A DNA stretch of 64,000 nucleotides from Ruegeria atlantica (GTDB taxonomy: Bacteria > Pseudomonadota > Alphaproteobacteria > Rhodobacterales > Rhodobacteraceae), in assembly GCF_013032455.1 (NCBI RefSeq), contig NZ_WQCF01000004.1:62001-126000 (forward strand), read 5' to 3'. A program made the translations under genes and the position numbers. Of the stretch, positions 44,868 to 54,746 are shown piece after piece. Each line of letters starts with the position of its first letter. Position 1 is the stretch's first letter. Under the pieces are notes generated by a model. That model saw nothing but the letters and a program-made list of their open reading frames with translations, was not told the origin of the DNA and made no database searches.

Positions 44868-45818
44868 ATGAAATCGTCGCGTTTGCTTTCAATCCTGATA
44901 CGCCTTCAAACACGCGGCCAAATGACGGCTGATCAATTGGCAGAGGAACTAGAGGTTAGCCCGCGCACAATTCACAGAGACATTGATCAGTTGAGCTATG
45001 CCGGCGTCCCTGTGTTTGCAGAACGAGGTCGCAATGGCGGGTATAAATTGCTGGACGGCTATCAAACACGTTTAACAGGCCTAGACGCCGACGAAGCCAG
45101 CTGTCTTCTTCTCTCCGGACTTGGTGCGGTCCTAGACGATCTGGGGTTGCTGGAAGCAGCGAACCAGACCGAGTTGAAGGTTCTGGCCTCGCTTCCGAAT
45201 GCAACGCGCGACCATGCCGCCATCGTTTCCGAGCGATTTTTTCTGGATCCGGTGAGTTGGTATCGAAAAAAAGAAGAGGCCCCGTTTGTCCGGAAAGTCG
45301 CTGCCGCTGTATGGGCACAACAACAGCTTTCCATAAGATACGAGAGTTGGAAGGGCGTCGTGGAACGTATAGTGTCACCTCTGGCCATCGTTTTCAAAGC
45401 AGGAAGTTGGTATCTTGTGGCCTTGGTCGATACTCCCCGAGTTTACAAAATTGCTAAAATCCAGAGCATTGAGGCATTGGACAAAGTTTTCTCTCGACCT
45501 GAAAAGTTCAATATTCGCGAGTTTTGGGACGTTTGGAGAACCGATTTCGAGCTCCGGCTAAAATCTCAAACTGTTATGCTTAAGGTGACGTCCGAAGGAT
45601 TGCGCTTGCTAAACGAGATGGGCGTCGCACCGGACACCCAAACAGTTACCCATAAAGTTGATGGATTGCATATCGTGACAGTGCAAATGGAATACGGAGC
45701 AATTACCATCCGCAGTATTCTCTCCTTGGGCAAAGAGGTCGAGGTTATTTCCCCTATGAGTCTTCGGAAAAATGTAATCGCTGAAATTCATAGGATAGCT
45801 GGTCACTACTCTTCCTGA
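44868..45818 (+). CDS. WYL-domain (YafY-type) transcriptional regulator
   Basis: 316 aa. N-terminal DeoR-like HTH (residues about 3-60: RLLSILIRLQTRGQMTADQL and VSPRTIHRDIDQLSYAGVPV) and a WYL domain in the middle (IRYESWKGVVERIVSPLAIVFKAG, WYLVALVD), then a WCX-type C-terminal part. Start ATG 44868 after GAGGGTAG. WYL proteins sense small ligands or oligonucleotides. It is divergent from the DUF1579 gene. Confidence 0.9.
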   Translation: MKSSRLLSILIRLQTRGQMTADQLAEELEVSPRTIHRDIDQLSYAGVPVFAERGRNGGYKLLDGYQTRLTGLDADEASCLLLSGLGAVLDDLGLLEAANQTELKVLASLPNATRDHAAIVSERFFLDPVSWYRKKEEAPFVRKVAAAVWAQQQLSIRYESWKGVVERIVSPLAIVFKAGSWYLVALVDTPRVYKIAKIQSIEALDKVFSRPEKFNIREFWDVWRTDFELRLKSQTVMLKVTSEGLRLLNEMGVAPDTQTVTHKVDGLHIVTVQMEYGAITIRSILSLGKEVEVISPMSLRKNVIAEIHRIAGHYSS

Positions 45819-46066
45819 CGGCGAGGAAGTCCAATCTCAATTTAAGAGCGGAAAGCGTTTGCGCCCGCGGCAAAGTCACATTTTGTCCCGCAAATCGGAA
45901 TCTGCAAAGTCTAGTCGTGAATGTCCGCATAGGGCTGCGACCAGCCAATCATGTTTGCTGCGGAGAACCGCAACACTTGCGACCTTGTCAGAAGAACCCG
46001 TCTTGTTCCCGCGTTGGTTGGCATGGTCTACTTCTAGTGACGACAGAGCCATGAGAAACGCGCATT

Positions 46067-46825
46067 ATGACATCCAAAAAACAGTTACTTATGAAGCTTC
46101 TCAAGGGTATCGAAACCGGCAATTCTGAGGCGGCCGCTGTCGTTAACGAAAGCAAGTATATTCAGCATAACCCACGTACTGGTGAAGGAAGCCCTGGATT
46201 GGCAGAACTTTTTGCGCGTTTGGCCAAGACAAACCCGCGTGTCACCTTTTTCCGGGTTTTCCAGGATGGTGCTTTCGCATTTGCGCACAATGAGTACGAC
46301 TTCAACGGCGTGGAAGTTGCGTTTGAAGTATTTCGCTTTGAAGACGGGAAGGCGGTTGAACATTGGGACAATATTCAAGAGATCCAATCCCCGAATCCAT
46401 CAGGCCGAACAATGTTGGATGGGGAAACCGTAATTACAGATCTCGACAAGACCGAGAGCAATCGGGAATTGGTCCGGGAATTTGTCCAACGCGTTCTAAT
46501 CGAGCGGAGTTTTGAGTCGATGGCGACATATCTCGCAACCGACCTTATCCAGCACGATCCAGAGATCGCTGACGGCATCTCTTCCCTGCGCGCCGCACTT
46601 GATGAAGAGCAAGACGGCGCGCCCAGAATCGACCATCAGAAACTCCACCGCGTCCTCGCCGAGGGGAACTTCGCCCTTTGCATGATTGAAGGCCACCGGT
46701 ATGGACAACATGCAGGCCTATTCAACCTGTTTCGCCTTGCCGATGGTCAGATCGTCGAACACTGGACCACTTGCACGCCGATCCCTCCTCGCCATGAATG
46801 GAAGAACGACAACGGTAAGTTCTAG
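46067..46825 (+). CDS. Tandem NTF2/SnoaL-like domain protein
   Basis: 252 aa made of two SnoaL-like halves. Half 1 (about 1-120) has YIQHNP and FRFEDGKAVEHWDNIQEIQ; half 2 (about 125-252) has LIQHDP, and FRLADGQIVEHWTTCTPIP. The repeated motif order shows internal duplication. NTF2-fold proteins of this kind bind small hydrophobic ligands or act as isomerases; activity is unknown. The ribosome site is weak. Part of the accessory stretch after the WYL regulator, 248 bases away. Confidence 0.83.
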   Translation: MTSKKQLLMKLLKGIETGNSEAAAVVNESKYIQHNPRTGEGSPGLAELFARLAKTNPRVTFFRVFQDGAFAFAHNEYDFNGVEVAFEVFRFEDGKAVEHWDNIQEIQSPNPSGRTMLDGETVITDLDKTESNRELVREFVQRVLIERSFESMATYLATDLIQHDPEIADGISSLRAALDEEQDGAPRIDHQKLHRVLAEGNFALCMIEGHRYGQHAGLFNLFRLADGQIVEHWTTCTPIPPRHEWKNDNGKF

Positions 46826-47590
46826 CGGGCTCTGACAAGACTGACGTGTCTCTTTCAGCGGCGAAAATAGCCGTTTTGGGCCAAATGCCCGAAAGCAGCC
46901 ATTAGTGAACTCTAGCCGAAATGGTGCGTTGGTCCGATCTCGGGAACTACAAGGTGCAGTTGTGAATGTCCGTTGCGGGCTGGAAGCGGATACTGAACTA
47001 TTAGGTCCGAAATCAGGCCCACGCCCTTTAACTTGGCATAATTTCGCTTCTGCGGTATTGGTTGCAACAGGTTGTTTTTCATAACCATCATTATCTGTGC
47101 CGCAGTTGGCGAATGTGCGCTTTGCCAAGTCTACGCCCAAAATATGTATGTTTTCCATCGGTTCATCCTCCCTATCGCGACCCTCATTGAGCGCTCCGGT
47201 TCAATTATTAACTGGCAGGCGGGGCATCCAATCCATCAGCTTACGAGCCACCAGCTCGGCTTGGTCATTCTTATGTTAAGTAAGACAAAAACTGACATCT
47301 GACTCAAAAGCAGTCACTTTCCGCTGTGAAGCAAACTAACCACGGCTTCAATTGCAGCATACTGTACCTGTGGTAGGTCGCTCTCACTAGAGTCGCACAA
47401 AACCAACGTTCCCCAAACTCATGAAATGCTGTTTTGGTAGCACGCGTTGCCGACGCTAGCTGTTAGTGTTAGGCGTAGATCTCGACTTGTTCGGGCTCGG
47501 AACAGACTTTGAATGCTTCTTTTATAATCGTTTGTTCTTTGCTTGACCCGGACTAAATCGGCTTTTTGTCACGACCTTGGAGATATCTTG
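46826..47590. other. Gene-free stretch with IS110 remnant
   Basis: 765 bases between the NTF2-like gene and pgm. It holds a transposase fragment (47075-47158) and a degenerate GTGAATGTCCG-GGGCTG stretch (about 46959-46982) that resembles one at 45916-45938. A short open stretch ending at about 47206 on the minus strand (ELVARKLMDWMPRLPVNN) may be another gene tail. No complete gene is seen. The last 300 bases hold nothing I can name; they should include the 3' trailer of the glycogen operon. Confidence 0.55.
47075..47158 (-). pseudogene. IS110-family transposase N-terminal fragment
   Basis: From ATG 47158 (GGGAGGATGAACCG upstream) the frame reads MENIHILGVDLAKRTFANCGT, then DNDG. That is the start of IS110-type DEDD transposases, including the first catalytic aspartate in GVDLAK. 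After about 28 codons the match stops, and the frame runs on into degenerate intergenic repeat. Everything downstream of the N-terminus is gone. Confidence 0.7.
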
Positions 47591-49222
47591 TTAAGTCACG
47601 ACGTCCGGCGCTGGGCGGTCACAAATATCGTGAAGCCGAGTTATGAGTGACATTGCCTCGGCGACGCCAACCAAGGCTGTCTGCGTTTCCATATGCAATG
47701 CACCTTCGCTCGGTGTGAACTGTTCCAGATACAAGCGGATAGTGGCGTTATCTGTGCCTGTTCCCGAAAGGCGAATAACACCGCGACTGCCACTTTCGAA
47801 CACTATGCGGATGCCCTGGTTTTTGCTCTCCGAACCATCCACAGGATCTTCATAAAAAAACTGATCCGCGGTCGCTATGACAAGATTGCCTGCCTCACTC
47901 CCTGGAAGCTGCGGCAATCGGTTGGCCAAGTCGGTGATCATCTGCTCGGCTTTGGTACTGTCCACGGCCTCATAGTCATGCCGCGAATAGTAGTTTCTGC
48001 CATAAGTCTGCCAGTGGTCTTGCATGATTTCACGAACTGAGATCCTGCGCTCTGCCAGAATATTCAGCCACAAGAGCACTGCCCACAAACCATCTTTTTC
48101 GCGCACATGGTCTGAGCCAGTGCCGGCGCTTTCTTCTCCGCATAGCGTGATGCGGCCCGCGTCGAGTAGGTTGCCGAAAAACTTCCAACCTGTTGGCGTT
48201 TCGTAACAATCTAGTCCTAACCTTTCGGCAACACGATCAACCGCTGCGCTGGTGGGCATCGATCTCGCGACCCCGGCGAGCCCCTTGCCGTAGCCCGGGA
48301 CGAGGTGGGCGTTGGCGGCCAGTACGGCAAGACTGTCGGACGGGGTGACATAGATACCTTTGCCCAGGATCATGTTGCGGTCGCCGTCTCCATCCGAAGC
48401 CGCTGCAAAGTCTGGACCATCGGGAGACATAACCAAGTCGACCAGCGGCTTGGCCCAGATCGGATTGGGGTCGGGATGCCCCTTGCCAAAATCCACTGAG
48501 GGAACTGCGTTCAGCACCGACCCCTTCGGAGCGCCCAATTCATCCTCGAGTATTGCGGTGGCGTAAGGTCCCGTTACGGCGTGCATTGCATCAAAACTCA
48601 GGGTGAATCCGTCGGCAAGCAGTGCTCTGATCCTGTTGAAATCAAAGATCTCGCGCATCAGTGCTGCGTAATCTGCCACTGGGTCGACGACTTCCACAAC
48701 CATGCCTTCAAGCTCTGAAACGCCAACTCGACTGAGATCGATGTCATCAGCGTCCAGCGTGGTATACTCGCTAAGGTTCTGCGAATGCGTGTAGAATTTT
48801 TCTGTCAGGCTTTCAGAAGCTGGGCCGCCGTTGGCGCCGTTGAATTTAAGACCGAAATCCGCGTCTATACCGCCGGGATTGTGGCTAGCCGAAAGAATAA
48901 AACCGCCGTCTGCCCCGCGCTTGCGGATCAGATTTGACGCGGCAGGCGTAGACAACAGACCATTTTGGCCAATGATCGCGCGATCTGCACCGTTTGCGGC
49001 GGCCATACGCAAAATTTCCTGAATCGCTTCCGCATTGAAATACCGCCCGTCGCCGCCGATGACAAAGGCCTTGCCTTTTGCGCTACCAATGGCGTTGAAG
49101 ATCGACTGAACAAAGCTTTCCAGATAACCGGGTTCCATAAAGACACGAGTCTTTTTTCGCAGTCCTGATGTCCCCGGTTTTTGGCCCAAGAACGGTGTAC
49201 AGGAACGTGATACTAAAGACAT
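47591..49222 (-). CDS. pgm: Phosphoglucomutase (alpha-D-glucose-phosphate specific)
   Basis: 543 aa. Interconverts glucose-6-P and glucose-1-P, feeding GlgC and taking up GlgP product. Motifs: TPFLGQKPGTSGLRKK at the start, the phosphoserine loop ILSASHNPGG near residue 113, the Mg loop SDGDGDRN near 278, CGEESAGTGSDH (sugar specificity), and the phosphate loop RLSGTGTDN. Last gene of the glycogen operon; its start overlaps the malQ end by 10 bp. Confidence 0.95.
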   Translation of the reverse strand: MSLVSRSCTPFLGQKPGTSGLRKKTRVFMEPGYLESFVQSIFNAIGSAKGKAFVIGGDGRYFNAEAIQEILRMAAANGADRAIIGQNGLLSTPAASNLIRKRGADGGFILSASHNPGGIDADFGLKFNGANGGPASESLTEKFYTHSQNLSEYTTLDADDIDLSRVGVSELEGMVVEVVDPVADYAALMREIFDFNRIRALLADGFTLSFDAMHAVTGPYATAILEDELGAPKGSVLNAVPSVDFGKGHPDPNPIWAKPLVDLVMSPDGPDFAAASDGDGDRNMILGKGIYVTPSDSLAVLAANAHLVPGYGKGLAGVARSMPTSAAVDRVAERLGLDCYETPTGWKFFGNLLDAGRITLCGEESAGTGSDHVREKDGLWAVLLWLNILAERRISVREIMQDHWQTYGRNYYSRHDYEAVDSTKAEQMITDLANRLPQLPGSEAGNLVIATADQFFYEDPVDGSESKNQGIRIVFESGSRGVIRLSGTGTDNATIRLYLEQFTPSEGALHMETQTALVGVAEAMSLITRLHDICDRPAPDVVT

Positions 49223-51207
49223 GGATCAACTTCCTTTTCTTGAAGGACGGCGTTTGGGTTCCGTTTCGGTCCCATCGACGTGCTGGTTTTTATTAGGCTT
49301 TGAATGCGGGCAAATGCTTCGATGTCCTTGGCTGTAGGACGTCGCCAATTCGGATGTTCGTTAATCGTGCCCGGTAGGTTCTGGGTCTGTTCGCCGCCCA
49401 GAAGATCGTCCAATTGCACCGTAACCAGCTCCGCCGGGCTCTTGCCCAATTCCCGGTGGATTGCATGGCTGACGTCATCCAGCGTCGCGTTCGCAGGAAT
49501 AGAGCAGTGTTGGCGTAGCGAATTGCGTTGGATGGCCCGAGCGCTGTGTAATTCCATCGCCCTGCCCGTCGACAGCCATCCGATGGAACGCCACCATTCG
49601 ATATCTCGCCCGCGCCAGAACCCCCTGATCGTAGGAGTATCATGTGTGCCGAAGCAGGCCATCGTGAACGGGCGTAAATCCTGCGCCGACCGCAAAGCGC
49701 CGTCGGGCGTACCTTCATATTGCCAAACCGCGTAGCTGTAGAGACCCGACGCGTTCAATCGTTCCCGGAATCCGGTAGGTACCAAACCCAGATCCTCGCC
49801 AACGACGCAGCAACGATTGCGCCAGGCTTCGATGGCCACAACAGCAAGAAGCGCGTCGAAAGGTTGTGAGATATAAGCGCCCGGGCTGCCATCCTCGGGC
49901 ACCCAATAACTGCGCGTCAGACCCAGAACATGATCTATCCGGATGATCCCTGCCTGCGTCATCAGTTTTCTTAGCAATGTCCGCAGGGGTTCGTAGCGGT
50001 TTTCCGAAAGTTTGTTGGGAGCGTAAGCCGCCAATGTCCAGGATTGTCCGGCCGGACTTAGCTGATCAGGGGGTGCTCCGATCGAGACGCCGCGTGCGAT
50101 CAGATCCTGATGCATCCAAACCTCGGCGCCTCCGGGGCGTGCGCCGACCGCCAGGTCTAGGTAAAGACCTAACGCCATCCCGGATTGAGCTGCGCATAAT
50201 TGGGCGGCTTCCACTTGATTTGAAGCTTTCCATTGCAACCAAGCGTGGAACCCGTCCCGGGGTTTCGGAGCAGTTTCTTCGTGCTTACGCAGTTGTGATG
50301 GCCAATTGCGGAAATCGCTACCATGCGTTTCGCTGATACTTTCAAATGTCGCGAACCGGGTCAGTTCAGGGCCTTCAGCTTTGCAAAAGGCCTCAAATTT
50401 GCCGCGTTCGGCGGTTGTCGCGTTTCTACAGAACCGTGCATAATCCGCCTCCAGCGCTGCGCGATGTTGCTTGCGAAACGCCGCGTAATCAATCAGCCCG
50501 TCGTTTGTTTCGGTTTCGAACCCAGCATCAGTCGCAATGTGGTCGATATTCAGAAAGCCTCGGTGGCTGGGTGAATATGGGCTGATTGTATCCTGTGCCG
50601 CCCATCCCAGCGCATGGACGGGATTGATCCCGAAATACGTCGCACCGGACTGCCCCATAGACGACATCGCCTGACCGAGGTCCGCGTAATTCCCCAATCC
50701 GCCGTTTGTTCGGGACTGCAGCGAATAGATCGCACCGGATACACCCCAAGCCTGTTGTAAGCCGGTCAAGTCTGCAATTGTCGGCGCGTGTGCAGGGCGA
50801 CTCAGCAGGAATACTTCTTCACAGTGGTCCGGTCCACGCGCAACCAAGGTAAAATACCCAACGGGCAGAGGTTTCAGCGTCAAACTGACGTCGCTTCGAC
50901 CCGCCTGTATCTCGTGACCCTGGCCATCCAGTAAATACCATTCGCAAGGCTGTAGTAACGCAAATTTAAACGGCTCCTCTGCCAGAACGACTTGCTCGAC
51001 CGGCAACGTTCTGGCTGCCCGCTTCGAACAGCGCGCCCGCAATTCCTCGCCAATGGCGTTTTCCGTGTCGACTTCGACGCCCAACGCACGCAACAAGGCT
51101 TTCAGGGTCGGCGGTGAAGTGGTCTGGTGCGAACCGTCCCAAGCGTCATAGCCGAGGTGAATGCCGCACTCCTGCGCCAGCTGTCGCAATTTGTCGTCGC
51201 TGCTCAT
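49213..51207 (-). CDS. malQ: 4-alpha-glucanotransferase
   Basis: 664 aa GH77 amylomaltase. Catalytic residues lie in IRIDHVLGLTRSYW (nucleophile Asp), VVGEDLGLVP (acid Glu) and GTHDTPTIRG (third Asp). An N-terminal extension of about 140 residues precedes the barrel, as in many proteobacterial MalQ. ATG 51207 overlaps the glgX stop by one base (TGATG); a TTG just before it is less likely. Recycles short maltodextrins left after glycogen breakdown. Confidence 0.94.
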   Translation of the reverse strand: MSSDDKLRQLAQECGIHLGYDAWDGSHQTTSPPTLKALLRALGVEVDTENAIGEELRARCSKRAARTLPVEQVVLAEEPFKFALLQPCEWYLLDGQGHEIQAGRSDVSLTLKPLPVGYFTLVARGPDHCEEVFLLSRPAHAPTIADLTGLQQAWGVSGAIYSLQSRTNGGLGNYADLGQAMSSMGQSGATYFGINPVHALGWAAQDTISPYSPSHRGFLNIDHIATDAGFETETNDGLIDYAAFRKQHRAALEADYARFCRNATTAERGKFEAFCKAEGPELTRFATFESISETHGSDFRNWPSQLRKHEETAPKPRDGFHAWLQWKASNQVEAAQLCAAQSGMALGLYLDLAVGARPGGAEVWMHQDLIARGVSIGAPPDQLSPAGQSWTLAAYAPNKLSENRYEPLRTLLRKLMTQAGIIRIDHVLGLTRSYWVPEDGSPGAYISQPFDALLAVVAIEAWRNRCCVVGEDLGLVPTGFRERLNASGLYSYAVWQYEGTPDGALRSAQDLRPFTMACFGTHDTPTIRGFWRGRDIEWWRSIGWLSTGRAMELHSARAIQRNSLRQHCSIPANATLDDVSHAIHRELGKSPAELVTVQLDDLLGGEQTQNLPGTINEHPNWRRPTAKDIEAFARIQSLIKTSTSMGPKRNPNAVLQEKEVDPCL

Positions 51208-53312
51208 CAATCTGCGGACCGATCTTTCAAGACAAATGCAGCCACGGAATTTGCCGATATCTGCATTGTCTGCGAATTGATTGCGCTGGGTGACTGGTGA
51301 ACGACCGAGGTATCAATTTCTAGCCACCAAACCCTTTCGCCATTTGGTGGCAACTGCAGCTCCAACGCCCCATCTTCCCGGTTAAAGGCCAACAGGACCG
51401 TATCGGAAAGGGCATCGCCTGCCACGCATTCGGCGCAGCCGCGCAAGATCAGACACAGGCTGGATAATCCCGGGTCACGCCAATTCAAGGGCGATCCATC
51501 CATTGCGCGCCATTCAACATCCGGCAGCCCGTCTGTTCGTTTAGCACCGTGCAGGAACCGGTTCTGGCTCAGAACGGGGTGATTGGATCGGAATCTCGAC
51601 AACGCCGCGGTAAACTCGACCAAGTCGTCGTCCAGTTTACTCCAGTCGATCCAACTAACCGGATTGTCCTGACAGTAGGCGTTGTTGTTACCATTCTGCG
51701 AATTTCCGCCCTCGTCGCCAGCCAGTAGCATCGGAGTTCCCTGTGACAGGAAAACGGTAGCCAGCATGTTGCGTACCCTTTGGTGACGGGCGGCGATTAT
51801 CTCGGGATCATCACTGTCGCCCTCGATACCGAAATTGTCGCTGTAATTGCTGTGGTGCCCATCACGGTTGTCTTCGCCATTGGCGGCATTGTGGCGCTGA
51901 ATGTAGCGTGTCGTGTCGGCCAGTGTGAAACCGTCATGTGAGGCGACGAAGTTGACGGAAGACGAGGCCGGCCGGCCTTTGGTGTCAAAAAGATCCGCCG
52001 AGCCCAACAAGGCTGAACCCATATCCTGCGCCGAATGCCCGTCGCCGCGCCAGAACTTACGTACAGTGTCACGATAGCGGTCGTTCCATTCCGAAAATTC
52101 AGGCGGGAACCGCCCTAGCTGATATCCGCCCGGACCGACATCCCACGGTTCTGCGATCAGCTTTATCCCGGCCAGCACCGGGTCTTGCCGCAAGGCGTCC
52201 AGAAAACCGCCGCCTACTTCGAACCCATGCGCCTCTCGCGCCAAAGTCGTGGCCAGATCAAAGCGGAAACCGTCAACGCCCATGCACTGCACCCAAAACC
52301 GCAGGCTGTCCATCACCATCCGCAGCACAAATGGATGCCTGACCTTCAGCGTGTTTCCGGTACCGGTGTCGTTCACGTAGTACCGAGGCTGGCCGTCGGG
52401 CAGCAGGTAGTAAGAGGCGTTATCGATCCCGCGAAAACTCAGCGTAGGCCCCAAATGATCACCCTCGGCAGAATGATTGTAGACCACGTCCAGAATGACC
52501 TCGATTCCCGCTTCGTGAAACCGGTCGACCATTGCGCGAAACCCGAAAACCCCTGATGCCCCAAAGTAACGGGGCTCAGGCGCGAAGAACCCCATCGTGT
52601 TATAGCCCCAATAATTCCGCATTGACCGTGCACGCAGGGCACCTTCGGACGTGAACGCGTGGACGGGCAAAATTTCCACTGCAGTGACACCCAGTCGCGT
52701 CAGATGGTCAAGAACGGGCTTAGACGAAAGCCCGTCATAGGTGCCCTTCACATCTTTTGGGATTTCAGGGTGCAGTATTGTAGCGCCCCGGACATGTGCC
52801 TCGTAGATGAAGGCCCCGTTCCAGCGCCTCCCAAGCGTCACTGCATCCGGCAAAAAGCTGTCTGGTTGCGAGACCACGGATTTGGGCACGAAAGGCGCGC
52901 TATCGATTTCACTAAAGGATAGATCTCCGTATGGAGAGTCGGGCAAGTAGCCAAGGATCGCCCGATCATGGGCAACACGGCCGTGGAACTCGCGTGTATA
53001 GGGGTCAAGCAACAGCTTGTTTGCATTGAACCTGTGCCCCCTTTCCGGCGCAAATGGACCGTCCACGCGGTAACCATATCGCGCGCCGGGTTTCAGGCCG
53101 GGAACGTAGCCATGCCAAACCGCACCGTTACGCTCAGGCAATGCCAGACGGGCGAGTTCAGTCCTGCCATCCTCGTCAAAGAGACACAGATTGACGCGTG
53201 AGGCGTGTTCGGAAAACAGGGCAAAGTTCACGCCCTCTCCGTCGAAATGGGCACCCAGCCGCGACGGGTCGCCCGATTGGATTGTCAGTTGCGCGGGCCC
53301 GATATCCTTCAT
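51207..53312 (-). CDS. glgX: Glycogen debranching enzyme
   Basis: 701 aa GH13 isoamylase-type enzyme with N-terminal CBM48 (residues about 10-110, HFDGEGVNFALFSEHASRV). Catalytic set: GVDGFRFDLATTL (Asp), KLIAEPWDVG (Glu), FVASHDGFTLAD (Asp). It cleaves alpha-1,6 branches of limit dextrin made by GlgP. ATGA overlap with the glgA stop. Confidence 0.95.
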   Translation of the reverse strand: MKDIGPAQLTIQSGDPSRLGAHFDGEGVNFALFSEHASRVNLCLFDEDGRTELARLALPERNGAVWHGYVPGLKPGARYGYRVDGPFAPERGHRFNANKLLLDPYTREFHGRVAHDRAILGYLPDSPYGDLSFSEIDSAPFVPKSVVSQPDSFLPDAVTLGRRWNGAFIYEAHVRGATILHPEIPKDVKGTYDGLSSKPVLDHLTRLGVTAVEILPVHAFTSEGALRARSMRNYWGYNTMGFFAPEPRYFGASGVFGFRAMVDRFHEAGIEVILDVVYNHSAEGDHLGPTLSFRGIDNASYYLLPDGQPRYYVNDTGTGNTLKVRHPFVLRMVMDSLRFWVQCMGVDGFRFDLATTLAREAHGFEVGGGFLDALRQDPVLAGIKLIAEPWDVGPGGYQLGRFPPEFSEWNDRYRDTVRKFWRGDGHSAQDMGSALLGSADLFDTKGRPASSSVNFVASHDGFTLADTTRYIQRHNAANGEDNRDGHHSNYSDNFGIEGDSDDPEIIAARHQRVRNMLATVFLSQGTPMLLAGDEGGNSQNGNNNAYCQDNPVSWIDWSKLDDDLVEFTAALSRFRSNHPVLSQNRFLHGAKRTDGLPDVEWRAMDGSPLNWRDPGLSSLCLILRGCAECVAGDALSDTVLLAFNREDGALELQLPPNGERVWWLEIDTSVVHQSPSAINSQTMQISANSVAAFVLKDRSAD

Positions 53313-54745
53313 TCAGACAAACCTTGATACATTTGAGCATATTCCAACGCCGACTGATCCCAGCCAACGTGTTGCCGCATCGCCGCACGCTGCATCATTT
53401 GCCACCTTTTCTTATCAGCAAATCTGTCAAAAACTCGGTCCAATACGGCCTCGATACCGCTTGACGATACATCGTCAAAAACAAAACCCGTGGCGCATTC
53501 CTCGTTGAGCGCCGCGACGTTTGCATCGATTACTGTGTCCGCTAGCCCCCCGGTGCGTGCGACGACAGGCAAAGTCCCATATCGAAGTCCATATAGTTGG
53601 GTTAGACCGCACGGTTCGAACCGCGACGGGATCAGGATGGCGTCCGAACCTCCCTGCAAAAGGTGTGCAAAGGCCTCGTCGTATCCGATTACAGCGCCCA
53701 CCGCACCGGCAAAACGCTGACTGGCATCAACAAAAGCCTGTTCAAGCCCCGCCTGTCCAGAGCCAAGCACGGCCAGTTGACCGCCACGGTTGACGATATG
53801 CGGCACTGCATCGGCCAGTGCGTCCAACCCCTTTTGTTCGGTCAGTCGACTGATGACACAAAATAGAGGACCGTTGGCCTCGGGGTCCAGCCCAGTACGT
53901 TCTGCAATCCCGGCGCGGTTGTCAGCTTTGCGTCCCAGACTTCTTGCATTGTAGCCGCGATTTAGCGCCGGATCGCTGGAAGGATCCCATGTGCCAGTGT
54001 CAATTCCGTTCAGGATACCACTAAGAATGCTCTCTCTGGATTTCAGAACACCTTCCAGACCCATGCCATAATGGGGTGTCAGAATTTCGCGGGCGTATGT
54101 TGGACTGACAGTCGAGATCCGGTCGGCAAACATCAACCCACTTTTCAGAAACCCCAGGTCTCCATGAAACTCGAGTGCTTCGGGATGAAACCAGTCCCCC
54201 CTTAATCCCAGTTCGGACAGGACATGTGGGCCAAACCGACCCTGAAAGGCTATGTTGTGGATCGTCAGAACCGACTTTGGCACCGCTTGACCGGACTGTT
54301 TCAGGTAAACCGGGGTCAAAGAGGCCTGCCAATCATGCGCGTGAACGATATCGGGTATCCAACCTTCGACACCATCCAATCCAACCCGCGCCGCAGCCTG
54401 CGCCAGCGCGCCAAAGCGCAGATGATTGTCCGGCCAATCCGCGCCGTTGGGGTCCGTGTAAGGCAGGCCCGGGCGATCAAACAATTGCGGGGCGTCAAGC
54501 AAAAGCAGGTCAAGGCCTTGTGAAGATACTAACACAAGCTGACCATATCCCCCCGGCAAGTCGTCGAACTGAGCAACCTGGTTCCCGTCACTGAGCAATG
54601 GCTGCAATGAGGGGTAAGCCGGCAACAGAATGCGACACTCGATTCCCTGACCGGACAGCGCGGCAGGCAGCGCACCGACCACATCCGCCAGCCCTCCGGT
54701 CTTGATGAAGGGGGTGCACTCCGAAGCGACCATTAGTACTTTCAT
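53309..54745 (-). CDS. glgA: Glycogen synthase (ADP-glucose)
   Basis: 478 aa GT5 enzyme. The N-terminal KTGGLADVVGALP loop binds ADP-glucose, and the C-terminal EPCGLTQLYGLRYGTLPVVARTGGL (split) motif holds the second substrate site. Elongates alpha-1,4 glucan. Its ATG lies one base after the glgC stop codon; its own TGA overlaps glgX. Confidence 0.96.
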   Translation of the reverse strand: MKVLMVASECTPFIKTGGLADVVGALPAALSGQGIECRILLPAYPSLQPLLSDGNQVAQFDDLPGGYGQLVLVSSQGLDLLLLDAPQLFDRPGLPYTDPNGADWPDNHLRFGALAQAAARVGLDGVEGWIPDIVHAHDWQASLTPVYLKQSGQAVPKSVLTIHNIAFQGRFGPHVLSELGLRGDWFHPEALEFHGDLGFLKSGLMFADRISTVSPTYAREILTPHYGMGLEGVLKSRESILSGILNGIDTGTWDPSSDPALNRGYNARSLGRKADNRAGIAERTGLDPEANGPLFCVISRLTEQKGLDALADAVPHIVNRGGQLAVLGSGQAGLEQAFVDASQRFAGAVGAVIGYDEAFAHLLQGGSDAILIPSRFEPCGLTQLYGLRYGTLPVVARTGGLADTVIDANVAALNEECATGFVFDDVSSSGIEAVLDRVFDRFADKKRWQMMQRAAMRQHVGWDQSALEYAQMYQGLSE

Positions 54746-54746
54746 A

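Noticed and set aside
47207..47280. Minus-strand open tail ending ELVARKLMDWMPRLPVNN as a gene remnant
   Set aside because: Looks protein-like but I cannot match it to a family and it is under 30 codons.
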